Assembly: GCA_021324015.1 (NCBI GenBank) | Contig: JAJPJX010000130.1 | Span: forward strand, 1-57,162 | Direction of reading: 5' to 3' | DNA from: Solibacteraceae bacterium | GTDB taxonomy: Bacteria; Acidobacteriota; Terriglobia; Bryobacterales; Bryobacteraceae | DNA: 57,162 nucleotides | Part shown: piece after piece, positions 1 to 7,526 of the stretch | How the letters are laid out: each line of letters opens with the position of its first letter | Numbering within the stretch: the first letter of the stretch is position 1 | Notes under the pieces: generated by a model | Told to the model about the DNA's origin: nothing | Database searches by the model: none | Seen by the model: only the letters and a program-made list of their open reading frames with translations | Position numbers and translations under genes: made by a program

Positions 1-68
1 AGATGTGGCCATATGCCAGCAAAGTACCGATCCAGTTGGGCGGCCTCCACACTCAACTGATAACACAT
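1..68 (-). CDS. Probable SOS response-associated peptidase (SRAP/YedK-HMCES family), N-terminal fragment cut by window edge
   Basis: A reading frame starts with ATG at 68 and runs open to the left edge, giving 22 residues that begin MCYQLSVEAAQLDRYF. SRAP proteins start with Met-Cys, and Cys2, exposed after Met removal, bonds covalently to abasic sites in single-stranded DNA. Most members begin MCGR, but variants with MCY are known in the family, and an amphipathic segment ending in an aromatic-Phe pair follows, as here. The ribosome binding site is weak (ctctgg just upstream). It reads in the same direction as the following unknown gene, from which it is separated by about 38 bases. The call rests on 22 residues only, so a chance open frame is possible. 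Confidence 0.45.
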   Translation of the reverse strand, partial: MCYQLSVEAAQLDRYFAGIWPH

Positions 69-106
69 CCAGAGAGCAGATGTAAATGTTATTTCTTTAC
101 GCCGTC

Positions 107-1702
107 TTAGCTTGCCTTCGGAAGCGGAAAGGCATTGTAGATCAGGTTATCGAGCTGGAGATCCACACGATCCAGCGCCTGCCGAAGGGGAAATGGCAAG
201 ACGGCGTCGTTGGCGGTGAACATGGCCATGGCAGGCCGGAAGACCCGTGCCTCCAGACGTGAGAAGAGACGCGCGACTTTCCATCCGTACGGCGTGACGA
301 AATAACGGTTGGTCCGGGGTGGTCGGAAGATCAGTCCTTTGAGCCGTAGGCGACGCAGATCGTAGGTCATCTGGCCGGCGGTGTACTGTTCGGTGGTGAC
401 CCCGAGCAGGTCGGCCACCAGCCCCCGCAGATCACGGTTGTGGAACCCGTCGATGAGATGCTGAAACAGCGTCAGTGCCAGCAGTAGCGCCATCACGCGG
501 GGCTGACCGAACTTCAACGACGGCGCCTTCTCACCGTCCTCGGTGACGGTCGGTTGCACCACCCGTTGGATGCTGTCGCCGCTCAGGCCACTGTTGTGGC
601 TGACGCGCTCGACCTCCAGCAGGCGCCGATTGATTTCCCGGCCGACCTTGCGCAGGTAAGGCAGATTGCTCAGGCCCTTGTTGATGCCAAAGTCGTTCGG
701 GTTGCGGAACGTCCCCTCTGTCCGGCATCCCCGGCCTTCTTTGAAGTACTGTTTCAAATCGAAGTTCTTGTATTGAATGTGCAGGCTGGGGTGGACTCCG
801 TCCTGGATGACACGGGTGCGGAACTCCCCCGGCGTCTTCTTGGTCACCACCCGGTCGAAGACCAACTGTACCCGGTCGGGTCGCCCCAGGTCCAAATTGT
901 CGCGGATGATCTCTTCGAAGAACTCGCGCCCGCGGAGAGGGCGGTCGAAGATCTGCGTCAGGCTCACTTCCATTTGCCAGATCGACAGGCTCCAGTCGTA
1001 ACCGGCAGCGCGATCTTCCGGCCGCAAGGGCAGCGGTATTCGCTTCAGCCACTTCCGATATAAACGGTCGATGTCCTCCGGCTCCAGCGAATCACAGATC
1101 TGCTGCAGTTTCTCGGGATCGGCGCACGACAGGAAACCGTTATCCAGTGCTTCGTAGGCAATCCCTTTCTTCTCCAACTGCCGCTTGGCCCATTCATGCC
1201 CGTTCAGGCACAGCTTGGTCCCCCAGGGCGCATAGCTGCACACTTTCAGGAACAGCGGCCCGAAATCGGCGTCGTCGATGTAGAAGTAGTAATGGTTCAC
1301 GTAAACGGTCTTGTCCCGTGTGAACTCAAACTGCCCATGGATCTTCTTGCCTTGAAATGCTTGCGCCTTCTCCTGTGCGACGCCGATAAAGACGATGCCA
1401 TCGTGGATTCCACGCTGCCGCCGGATTCTGTTGGCCACATCGTCCTTACGTTCCTGGTGGGCGAACTGGTAGACCGGGATTTGCTGCCGCTCTGCCAGGG
1501 TCTTCACCGACTCGCGGAACCGCTCGGTGACTTGTCCCAGCACCACCGGCGAGGGCACTGGCTTGCCCAACTGCTCTCGCATGAAGGTCACCAAGCCACC
1601 GGACGTGGCCAGTTTTCCGATGTACCCGTTCAGGTAGAGCCGGTCCAGGCATTCGACTTCCAACGTGACGTGCCCGCTCAGCAATTCGGGGATGTTCGCC
1701 AT
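107..1702 (-). CDS. Uncharacterised 531-residue protein with C-terminal winged-helix-like segment
   Basis: This 531-residue soluble protein has no signal peptide or membrane segment. The middle part, around residues 120-185, is rich in aromatic and charged residues and reads like a folded enzyme or nucleic-acid-binding domain (TVYVNHYYFYIDD, then KLCLNGHEWAKRQL). The last 100 residues contain YDLRRLRLKGLI followed by a beta-hairpin-like RTNRYFVTPYGW, the pattern of a winged helix, so DNA binding is a reasonable guess. I do not recognise a named family. I have the impression that similar proteins occur in many copies in environmental genomes, often with no fixed neighbours, but I cannot verify this here. 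It sits immediately 5' of the truncated DUF4411 gene on the opposite strand, so it may have arrived with the event that cut that gene. ATG at 1702 is the first in frame. Confidence 0.75.
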   Translation of the reverse strand: MANIPELLSGHVTLEVECLDRLYLNGYIGKLATSGGLVTFMREQLGKPVPSPVVLGQVTERFRESVKTLAERQQIPVYQFAHQERKDDVANRIRRQRGIHDGIVFIGVAQEKAQAFQGKKIHGQFEFTRDKTVYVNHYYFYIDDADFGPLFLKVCSYAPWGTKLCLNGHEWAKRQLEKKGIAYEALDNGFLSCADPEKLQQICDSLEPEDIDRLYRKWLKRIPLPLRPEDRAAGYDWSLSIWQMEVSLTQIFDRPLRGREFFEEIIRDNLDLGRPDRVQLVFDRVVTKKTPGEFRTRVIQDGVHPSLHIQYKNFDLKQYFKEGRGCRTEGTFRNPNDFGINKGLSNLPYLRKVGREINRRLLEVERVSHNSGLSGDSIQRVVQPTVTEDGEKAPSLKFGQPRVMALLLALTLFQHLIDGFHNRDLRGLVADLLGVTTEQYTAGQMTYDLRRLRLKGLIFRPPRTNRYFVTPYGWKVARLFSRLEARVFRPAMAMFTANDAVLPFPLRQALDRVDLQLDNLIYNAFPLPKAS

Positions 1703-1746
1703 CCCCGAGATTTTACGGAATTCCGACGCAGGTTGCTTGTCGGTTT

Positions 1747-1761
1747 GAGGTCGCAGACCTC
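1747..1761. repeat. Perfect 6-bp inverted repeat at the junction with the broken DUF4411 gene
   Basis: The sequence GAGGTC, then GCA, then GACCTC forms a perfect hairpin with a 3-base loop. It lies 44 bases upstream of the unknown 531-residue gene and exactly where similarity to DUF4411 begins on the plus strand. It could be part of an element end, a weak regulatory hairpin, or chance. Confidence 0.35.
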
Positions 1762-1762
1762 G

Positions 1763-2206
1763 CTAGAACAGATCCCCGAATTTTGGGAATGGATCTGCTA
1801 CCACGCAACAAAGGGAACTATAAAGCTTCCCATCGAAATGCTCGAAGAAATCCTGGCGGGCAAAAAGACGGACGACCCGCTCGCGTCGTGGATGGCTAAC
1901 CATAAGGATGACTTCCGGCTCAAGGAAGACGCTGACCCCGTCCTTGTGAACAAGATCGTCACGGAAGGATACGCGCCAGACCTCACCGACATCGAACTAA
2001 TTGAGATCGGGAAAGACCCATTCCTCGTCGCGCACGCCCTCGCCAGATACGGTGAGCGGTGCGTTGTGACGGCAGAAGTAAGCGCTCCAAGCAAGCAGCG
2101 AGCAAACCGACGATTACCAGACGTATGTAAGACGTTTGGCGTCCAATGCCAAAACCCATTCCAGGTTTACCGAGACCTCGGATTTCGCACCGCATGGAAG
2201 AAATAG
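1763..2206 (+). pseudogene. DUF4411 family (PIN-like toxin) remnant lacking its N-terminus
   Basis: In this frame the translation IPEFWEWICYHATKGTIKLP and onward matches the layout of DUF4411 proteins: the FWxWL-type helix, a segment with EEILAGK and DDPLASW, a D-P-F-L-V-A-H-A-L-A helix, a VVTAEV strand, the PSKQRANRRLPDVC block and a closing NPFQVYRDLGF. DUF4411 proteins are small PIN-domain-like proteins, often toxins of type II pairs, and normally begin with about 20 residues carrying a LLDAN motif with the first catalytic aspartate. That part is missing: upstream of about 1763 the frame enters sequence antisense to the 531-residue gene. No start with a ribosome binding site lies at the break. 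No antitoxin gene is adjacent. The product is expected to be inactive. Confidence 0.75.
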
Positions 2207-2430
2207 GTCGGGTGCCGTGTTCTGGATCGTGAATTCGCTAAGCTCGAGCAAGTTCTTCACCAAGCCCAGCGTTTTCAGGGCCGTACTGAGTAAGCTGAGA
2301 ATAAGGAACGGTAAACGCTTGCGCCCTGTTTCGATCGCTGCCAGTGGGCAGCCGGTGGCAGGTGGTCTTACGCGCCTTCACCGTAATCAGGGATCCGGCC
2401 GGTATGACCCGCCGCGCTCCGACAGCGGGT

Positions 2431-3435
2431 TCACACCAGCAGCCGGGTGATCATCCAGCCGCCGGAGACGAGGCCGGCGAAGATGGCCGCGGCGAGCAAC
2501 AGCGGCCGCGGCCCAGCTTGCTTCAACTGTTGCCAGCGCGTGCCGACACCCAGCGCGAACATGGCGCTCGAAAGCAGCACGGTGTCCAAGTCGATGAGAT
2601 GCGCCCTCGCCGGCGGCGGCAGCGGCACCAGGGACTGCGCGACGATGACGGCACCGAACCAGAACACGAACCAGGGGAACTTGATTTGCCCCAATCTGCC
2701 GGTGGCGCTGCGGCAGCGCATGCGGCTGACGATCAGGAGAGCCGGAGCAAGCAACAGGACGCGCAACATCTTGGTGATGACAGCCGTGTCGCTGGCCGCC
2801 TGACTGACGGCGCGTCCGGCTGCCAGCGCCTGGGCCACCTCATGCACCGTGGCGCCCGTGTAAATGCCGAACTGGCGTTCGGTGAAACCGGTATGCGGGT
2901 ACAGCAGCGGGTAGAGGAACATGGCGACGGTCCCGAACACCATCACGGTGGCCACAGCCACGCTAACCTTGTGCGACTCGCTTTCGATCACCCGATCCGT
3001 CGCCAAAACGGCAGCCGCGCCACAGATGCCGCTGCCCGCGCTCACCAGTAGCGCGGTGTCCCGGTCCAGGCCGAAAACGCGGGTGCCCAGCCAATAGCCG
3101 ATCAGCAGAACGCCGCCAATCACCGTCACGTCGAGCACGAACGCGCGCGGGCCGAGCTTGGACAGATCATCCACGGTCAGACGTATGCCGTAGAGCACGA
3201 TGCCGAGGCGCAGCAGCTTCTGCTGGCAAAAGCGAAGGCCGGGATGGAGCCGCTCCAGCAGCTTTCCCGGCGCGCCGTTGCCCAAGGCCATGCCCGCCAC
3301 GATGGCGAGGGTGAGCGCGCTGAGTTGCGCCTTTTGATTCCACGGCAGAAGGGCGGCCATCCAGGACAGCCAGGCGGCGGAGACGCACAGCAACGTGCCG
3401 GCCAGGAAACCTTTTGGTGTTTTGGGAAGTGTCAT
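2431..3435 (-). CDS. YeiH/UPF0324 family putative sulfate exporter, membrane protein
   Basis: A 334-residue polytopic membrane protein with about ten hydrophobic segments. The family signature GSGICGAAA is at residues 134-142, followed by a polar helix (ATDRVIESESHKVSVAVAT) and a second conserved block TGATVHEVAQALAAG. Length and layout fit the Cons_hypoth698/YeiH family, whose members are predicted anion exporters; a role in sulfate or sulfite handling is suggested for some. It is transcribed divergently from a LysR-type regulator with 93 bases between them, the same arrangement as yeiH-yeiE in enterobacteria, so regulation by that LysR protein is likely. The substrate cannot be read from sequence. 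Confidence 0.88.
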   Translation of the reverse strand: MTLPKTPKGFLAGTLLCVSAAWLSWMAALLPWNQKAQLSALTLAIVAGMALGNGAPGKLLERLHPGLRFCQQKLLRLGIVLYGIRLTVDDLSKLGPRAFVLDVTVIGGVLLIGYWLGTRVFGLDRDTALLVSAGSGICGAAAVLATDRVIESESHKVSVAVATVMVFGTVAMFLYPLLYPHTGFTERQFGIYTGATVHEVAQALAAGRAVSQAASDTAVITKMLRVLLLAPALLIVSRMRCRSATGRLGQIKFPWFVFWFGAVIVAQSLVPLPPPARAHLIDLDTVLLSSAMFALGVGTRWQQLKQAGPRPLLLAAAIFAGLVSGGWMITRLLV

Positions 3436-3528
3436 CAGCGATGGATCTCAGGCTAACGGAAACTTCCAAATAAGCAAAACGGATAATTTGGATAAGGATG
3501 TTCGGCGGAATCAATCTACAATCGGATC

Positions 3529-4410
3529 ATGCAAATCACGCTGCGCCAACTGGAAATCTTCGCGGCCATCTGCCAGGAAGCCTCGATCACACGGGCGGCG
3601 CGCCGCGTCGGACTGTCACAGGCCGCCACCAGCCAGGCGCTGGCCGAACTCGAAAACCAGTTGCAGCGGCGGCTGTTTGACCGGCATGGCCGCCGCATCG
3701 CGGGGAACGCGGCCGGCCGGGATCTGCTGCCGGCGGCGATCGAGGTGCTGGACCGCGTCCGCGACATCGAAGCCGGGGCCGGGCGCCGGCCGCTGAACGT
3801 CAAGCTTTATGCCAGCCTGACCGTGGCGAACTACATGTTGCCCTCCCTGATCGCCCGCTTTAGCCGCCGCCATCCGGACGCTCTGTTCCACCTCGCGGCC
3901 GGCAACACGGACCATGTGGTTCGCTCCGTGCGGCAGTTCGAAAGCGACGCCGGCTGGATCGAAGGTTCCGTCCGCTACCCCGATCTCGACGCATTCCCCT
4001 GGCGCGAGGACCGCCTGGTGATCGTGGCCGCGTCCACTCACCCGCTCGCCGGCCGCCGCGCGACCGAGGCCGCGCTGGCCGATGCGCGCTGGGTGCTTCG
4101 CGAGAAAGGATCCGGCACGCGCGAAGTTTTCGAAGATGCGATCGCAGGCCGGTTCCGGCTGGTCCACGTGCCCGTGGAGCTAGGCGGCATCGGAGCCGTG
4201 AAACGGGCTGTCATGGGCGGCGCGGGACTGACCTGCATCTCCCGCTCCGCGGTTGAACCGGAGCTCCGAACCGGCCAACTGAGCCGCGTCCATGCGCCAT
4301 GGCTCGACCTGCGCCGCCAGATCACTCTGCTGATCCATCGCCAGAAATACATCAACGCGGGCTTGCGGGAGTTTCTGCGGTTTTGTGGTGTGAAGCTGCC
4401 AAACAGCTAA
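3529..4410 (+). CDS. LysR-family transcriptional regulator (YeiE-like)
   Basis: The 293-residue length is typical of LysR regulators. The N-terminus is a winged helix-turn-helix (LRQLEIFAAICQEASITRAA, then GLSQAATSQALAELE, about residues 5-50) and the rest is a periplasmic-binding-protein-like effector domain. The effector domain includes EKGSGTREVFED around residue 190, a block common in the CysB/CbbR/YeiE branch. It is divergent from the YeiH-type exporter and probably controls it and itself from the 93-base shared region. No strong Shine-Dalgarno precedes the ATG; a TACAAT hexamer lies six bases upstream, which would suit a leaderless transcript, though this is weak evidence. The effector ligand is unknown. 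Confidence 0.9.
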   Translation: MQITLRQLEIFAAICQEASITRAARRVGLSQAATSQALAELENQLQRRLFDRHGRRIAGNAAGRDLLPAAIEVLDRVRDIEAGAGRRPLNVKLYASLTVANYMLPSLIARFSRRHPDALFHLAAGNTDHVVRSVRQFESDAGWIEGSVRYPDLDAFPWREDRLVIVAASTHPLAGRRATEAALADARWVLREKGSGTREVFEDAIAGRFRLVHVPVELGGIGAVKRAVMGGAGLTCISRSAVEPELRTGQLSRVHAPWLDLRRQITLLIHRQKYINAGLREFLRFCGVKLPNS

Positions 4411-4490
4411 GTTAACGGACGAGAGCCCACAGAAGCGGGTGTCCTGATGAACCATTGACCGCACGGCTGGACTACCCCGCCGCCCAGCGC

Positions 4491-4528
4491 CCCGCTTCCG
4501 CGGGTTGCGACCGCTCCCTCACAGTCGC
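4491..4528. repeat. Paired intergenic hairpins, possible dispersed repeat
   Basis: In the 186-base gap between the LysR and MFS genes, two inverted repeats follow one another: CCCGC-TTCC-GCGGG (4491-4504) and GCGAC with GTCGC at 4507-4511 and 4524-4528. The segment with CCGCTCCCTCACAGTCGCGG resembles an intergenic sequence I associate with acidobacterial genomes, but the copy number cannot be checked here. There is no T-run, so it is not a standard intrinsic terminator. Confidence 0.4.
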
Positions 4529-4596
4529 GGCTCGGTTCCCCTGGCCAAACGTGCGCGGAAACACCCGCCGGCGTGTGACGATGGGAGAGTGACGCC

Positions 4597-5892
4597 ATGA
4601 AGCCCATCCGCAACCTGCGCTACTACATCGCGGCCCTCCTGTGCCTTGCCACGGCGCTGAATTACCTGGACCGGCAGACTCTCTCGGTTCTGGCCCACAC
4701 CATCCAAGGCGAACTAAAGCTCAGCGAGGTGGACTACGCCTATGTCACCTCGGCCTTTCTGTTCAGCTACACGATCATGTACGCGGTCAGCGGCGCGCTG
4801 GTGGACCGGCTCGGCGTTCGCGTCTCCTACGCTTTATCGGTCTGCGGATGGTCGATCGCCAACATGCTCCACAGCCTGGCGGGCAGCGCTCTGCAACTGG
4901 CGGGATTCCGCATGCTGCTGGGGGTCTTCGAGCCGGCCAACTTTCCGGCCGGGGTGCGCGCCGTGGCCGAGTGGTTTCCCATGCGCGAGCGGGCGCTGGG
5001 CGTGGGGATTTTCAATGCCGGCGCGGCCATCGGCGGCCTGGTGGCGCTGCCGGTGGTTTCGTTCCTGGGCGTCCACTGGGGGTGGCGCTGGGCGTTCGTG
5101 GTGACGGGCGGCTGCGGATTCCTCTGGCTGGCGCTGTGGTTGCTCTTCTATCGCGCGCCGCGGTCGCACCCGCGCCTCGCGGAAAGCGAGCGGCGGATCA
5201 TCGAAGACGGCGGCGCGGAGGGCGAAACGGAAGGCGCCATGCCGCTCGGGCCGCTGCTGCGGATGAAGGTGACCTGGGGCTGCGCGCTGGCGCGCGTCTT
5301 CACCGATCCGATCAGTTACTTCCTGAACTTCTGGATCCCCAAGTATCTCCAGCAGGAGCAGGGATTCAGCCTGGCCGCGCTGGGAGCTTCGGCCTGGGTC
5401 CCGTACGCGGGCTTCTCCGCCGGCATGATCCTGGGCGGCCTGATCCCCTTGTGGCTCGTGAAGCGGGGGTGGTCCGTCAACCGCGCGCGCAAGACCACGA
5501 TGTTTGTGGACTCCTGCATCCTGGCCGTCTTCTTCGTATCGCTGCTTTGGGTCAAGAGCCCGGGGGTGGCGCTGGCGGTGCTGACCGTGCTGATGTTCGG
5601 GCACGGCGCCTGGGGCAACGTCACCATTCCGGCGGAGGTCTTTCCGAAAAACGCCGTGGGAACGGTCTCGGGCCTCGGCGGAACGCTCGGCGGCGCGGCG
5701 GGCATCCTCACCCAACTGGCCATCGGCCGCATCGCCCAACGCGCAGGTTTCGGTCCGCTGTTCGCCTTCTGCGGGCTGCTCTACCTTCTGGCGTTCGCTT
5801 CGGTGCACTTCCTGGCAGGCGAGCTGGGGGTGATCCGCCAGGTCTCGCGGCCGCCGGCAGGGCGTTATCCTGGGATCGAGGTGAACCGATGA
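4597..5892 (+). CDS. MFS transporter, anion:cation symporter (hexuronate/sugar acid) type
   Basis: A 431-residue protein with twelve predicted membrane segments. The N-terminal block [20 protein letters not shown] and the helix 2-3 motif VDRLGVR are typical of the ACS family of the major facilitator superfamily, which includes the ExuT, GudP and DgoT sugar acid transporters. The signature around residues 105-125 ([16 protein letters not shown]) also fits that family. A good ribosome binding site (GGGAG) precedes ATG at 4597. The stop overlaps the next gene by four bases (ATGA), so the DUF302 gene is translationally coupled. No sugar acid catabolic genes lie nearby, so the substrate is uncertain. 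Confidence 0.9.
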   Translation: MKPIRNLRYYIAALLCLATALNYLDRQTLSVLAHTIQGELKLSEVDYAYVTSAFLFSYTIMYAVSGALVDRLGVRVSYALSVCGWSIANMLHSLAGSALQLAGFRMLLGVFEPANFPAGVRAVAEWFPMRERALGVGIFNAGAAIGGLVALPVVSFLGVHWGWRWAFVVTGGCGFLWLALWLLFYRAPRSHPRLAESERRIIEDGGAEGETEGAMPLGPLLRMKVTWGCALARVFTDPISYFLNFWIPKYLQQEQGFSLAALGASAWVPYAGFSAGMILGGLIPLWLVKRGWSVNRARKTTMFVDSCILAVFFVSLLWVKSPGVALAVLTVLMFGHGAWGNVTIPAEVFPKNAVGTVSGLGGTLGGAAGILTQLAIGRIAQRAGFGPLFAFCGLLYLLAFASVHFLAGELGVIRQVSRPPAGRYPGIEVNR

Positions 5893-6299
5893 TGCAGGCT
5901 TCCACCGCGATCCAATACGGCTACGTGCGCCCGGCCGGCGTGCCGTTCGAGCAGGCTGTCGAAGCCGCCGAGGCGGCCCTAAAGGCGGAAGGTTTCGGCG
6001 TGTTGTGCCAGATCGACATCCAGGCCAAGCTGAAGGAAAAACTGGGCGTGGATTTTCCACGCTACGTGATACTGGGCGCCTGCAACCCGCCGCTGGCGCA
6101 CCAGGCGCTCCAGGCAGAAGTGAACCTGGGCCTGCTGCTGCCCTGCAACGTGGTGGTTTACGAGCAGGGCGGGCAGGTGTATGCCGGCGCTGTGGATGCC
6201 GTCAAGATGCTCTCGATCGTCGGCAACCCGGCCATGGAGCCGGTGGCCCGCGGCGTCAACGAGCGCCTCCGGCGCGTTGTGGACCGCGTGGCGCAGTGA
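5889..6299 (+). CDS. DUF302 domain protein
   Basis: A 136-residue protein starting at the ATG that overlaps the transporter stop codon as ATGA. It matches the DUF302 fold layout: an opening strand and helix ([20 protein letters not shown]), then [16 protein letters not shown], then [16 protein letters not shown], the [11 protein letters not shown] strand, and a C-terminal helix after VGNPAM. The CNP and LPCNV segments are the most conserved parts of the family. DUF302 proteins are cytoplasmic or periplasmic and of unknown role, sometimes near metal or redox genes. There is no signal peptide here. The stop lies 14 bases from the converging yoeB-like gene. Confidence 0.85.
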   Translation: MMQASTAIQYGYVRPAGVPFEQAVEAAEAALKAEGFGVLCQIDIQAKLKEKLGVDFPRYVILGACNPPLAHQALQAEVNLGLLLPCNVVVYEQGGQVYAGAVDAVKMLSIVGNPAMEPVARGVNERLRRVVDRVAQ

Positions 6300-6313
6300 A
6301 GGCAAAATCCCGA

Positions 6314-6580
6314 TCAGTAGTGGTAACGAGCCTGAAGAAAATCAACGGCCTCGTCGCTGACGCGGTATACCAGGCGGTGTTCCTGCGTGATGCGCCTCGA
6401 CCAGCAGCCTGCGAGCAGGTATCTGAGCGCCTCGGGCTTGCCCGGGCCTTCGAATGGATCGCGCATCACGGCTTCGACCAGATCCAGCACTCTGATGGCG
6501 GTGCTCCGGTCGGACTTGACCCAATATCGCAAGTCCTCCCGGAACTCGGCATGGAAGACGGCGGCCCGCTTACCTGGCAC
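6314..6580 (-). CDS. yoeB: YoeB-type toxin, mRNA interferase
   Basis: This 88-residue RelE/ParE-superfamily toxin cleaves mRNA in the ribosomal A site when free of its antitoxin. The C-terminal half aligns closely with Escherichia coli YoeB: GKPEAL (Glu50), WSRRITQEHRLVY (Arg69) and the terminal ARYHY (His87, Tyr88). These correspond to the catalytic Glu46, Arg65, His83 and Tyr84, so the toxin looks active. It follows and overlaps the antitoxin gene by 11 bases, the usual antitoxin-first order. Such pairs normally repress their own promoter as a complex. Confidence 0.93.
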   Translation of the reverse strand: MPGKRAAVFHAEFREDLRYWVKSDRSTAIRVLDLVEAVMRDPFEGPGKPEALRYLLAGCWSRRITQEHRLVYRVSDEAVDFLQARYHY

Positions 6581-6851
6581 CGAGCATCTCTCGACGCAAT
6601 TCAGCCACGCTCCCGGGCTTCGCTTTCCCCTGCTCGGCTCGACGCAGTGCCGCCAGCAGACGGCGCGCGTTGCGCGGCGATCGCAGCAGGTGGGCGGTCT
6701 CGATGAGTCCGGCGAGTTCGCTGGCAGGGACGAGGGCTACGTCGCGCGCGCCCTTGCGGCGGACGACAACGGTTTCCTGCTGGTCCACAACCTGATCCAG
6801 GACGCTGGCCAGGTTCTCGCGGAGGCGCGTATACGTCGTCTCAATCGCCAT
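6570..6851 (-). CDS. yefM: YefM/Phd-family antitoxin
   Basis: This is the 93-residue antitoxin partner of the adjacent YoeB-like toxin. The N-terminal segment AIETTYTRLRENLASVLDQV is the Phd/YefM DNA-binding region, followed by VVRRKGARDVALVPASEL, a hallmark of the family. The C-terminal half is charged and helical and would wrap the toxin. I chose ATG at 6851 because family members start with a short Met-x-x-Thr-type stretch; an upstream in-frame ATG at 6869 would add six residues (MQAGCP) unlike the family. It probably autoregulates the pair by binding upstream of itself. Confidence 0.9.
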   Translation of the reverse strand: MAIETTYTRLRENLASVLDQVVDQQETVVVRRKGARDVALVPASELAGLIETAHLLRSPRNARRLLAALRRAEQGKAKPGSVAELRREMLGAR

Positions 6852-6900
6852 GGGACACCCTGCCTGCATTGTACAGCATTCCTGTACGGCCGCGCACAGC

Positions 6901-7170
6901 TCAGCGGCCGCGGCGGAACTGGCCGGTCAGCAGCAGGCCGGGGACATCCCGGGCGTCCACGGAGGCGACTGGGCTCGCGCCCGAGAACTCGTACGCGCGC
7001 CGTGTGATCGTGCCGGTGACGCGCACGGGGGCCTCCCGCAGGTAGTGCAGGTTCACGGCGCGGTAGGCGAGGCCCGGCGGCGGGCCGGCGGGGCCGCGGC
7101 GCGCGGGCGGGGCCGGTTCGCCCGGGCTCGCGGCCGCCGCCGCACTGCGTCTTTCTCCACAGCAACTCAT
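6901..7170 (-). CDS. Small 89-residue protein of unknown function, coupled to DUF1360 gene
   Basis: The ATG at 7170 overlaps the stop of the DUF1360 gene as ATGA, which argues that this small frame is real. The protein begins MSCCGERR, has an Ala/Pro-rich linker of about 25 residues, then a compact domain: LHYLREAPVRVTGTITRRAY, EFSGASP, VASVDARDVPGLLLTGQFRR. The C-terminal pattern (short beta strands ending in DARD-x-x-x-LL-x-T-G-x-F) resembles small structural proteins of phage-like particles, but I cannot assign a family. The vicinal cysteines near the N-terminus might bind metal. It is the last gene of a three-gene operon. Confidence 0.65.
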   Translation of the reverse strand: MSCCGERRSAAAAASPGEPAPPARRGPAGPPPGLAYRAVNLHYLREAPVRVTGTITRRAYEFSGASPVASVDARDVPGLLLTGQFRRGR

Positions 7171-7520
7171 TCGGTTTCTCCTTCTTCTGATGGATTGTCT
7201 TCCCGGCCGTGCCCCAGCGGGGCGACCGGCGCGGGCCTTTCCCCCGCGCGCTCGGCCAGACAGGCCGCGCCCGAAAGCGCCAGCCAGGCCACCACCCCGT
7301 CCAGCGGGTGGCGGGCCACAAAGAAAGCCAGGGGCGCGGCGATCCACAGGCTCAGACATTGAAAGCAGTCCATGAGTTCGCCCAGGAAACCCGCGCCCAA
7401 ACGCGCCCGGAAGCGCGCGATGAGGCCGGCCGGGCCGTCCTCGTACGCCAGCAGATGGGTAATCCGCCAGGTAGCCAGGACGGCCGGCACGAACCTCACC
7501 CAAAAACCCGCATCGTCCAT
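7167..7520 (-). CDS. DUF1360 family small membrane protein
   Basis: A 117-residue protein matching DUF1360: ATWRITHLLAYEDGPAGL near residues 16-33, then GFLGELMDCFQCLSLWIAA with the conserved Cys-x-x-Cys at residues 52-55, followed by one or two hydrophobic segments. Members include Bacillus subtilis YjcA, a sporulation-associated protein of unknown biochemical role. The C-terminal tail is charged and low complexity. It starts seven bases after the stop of the 743-residue gene and its own stop overlaps the next start, so the three genes form one operon. The job is unknown; a membrane anchor or assembly role for the large partner is only a guess. Confidence 0.85.
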   Translation of the reverse strand: MDDAGFWVRFVPAVLATWRITHLLAYEDGPAGLIARFRARLGAGFLGELMDCFQCLSLWIAAPLAFFVARHPLDGVVAWLALSGAACLAERAGERPAPVAPLGHGREDNPSEEGETE

Positions 7521-7526
7521 GGGAGT

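Noticed and set aside
1196-1762. In-frame upstream extension of the DUF4411 remnant
   Set aside because: This part is antisense to the 531-residue gene and shows none of the DUF4411 N-terminal motifs such as LLDAN.
4641-6299. A 552-residue frame that would fuse an unknown protein to DUF302
   Set aside because: The first 400 residues are an out-of-frame reading of the MFS transporter. Only the part from 5889 matches DUF302, and it has its own ATGA-overlapping start.
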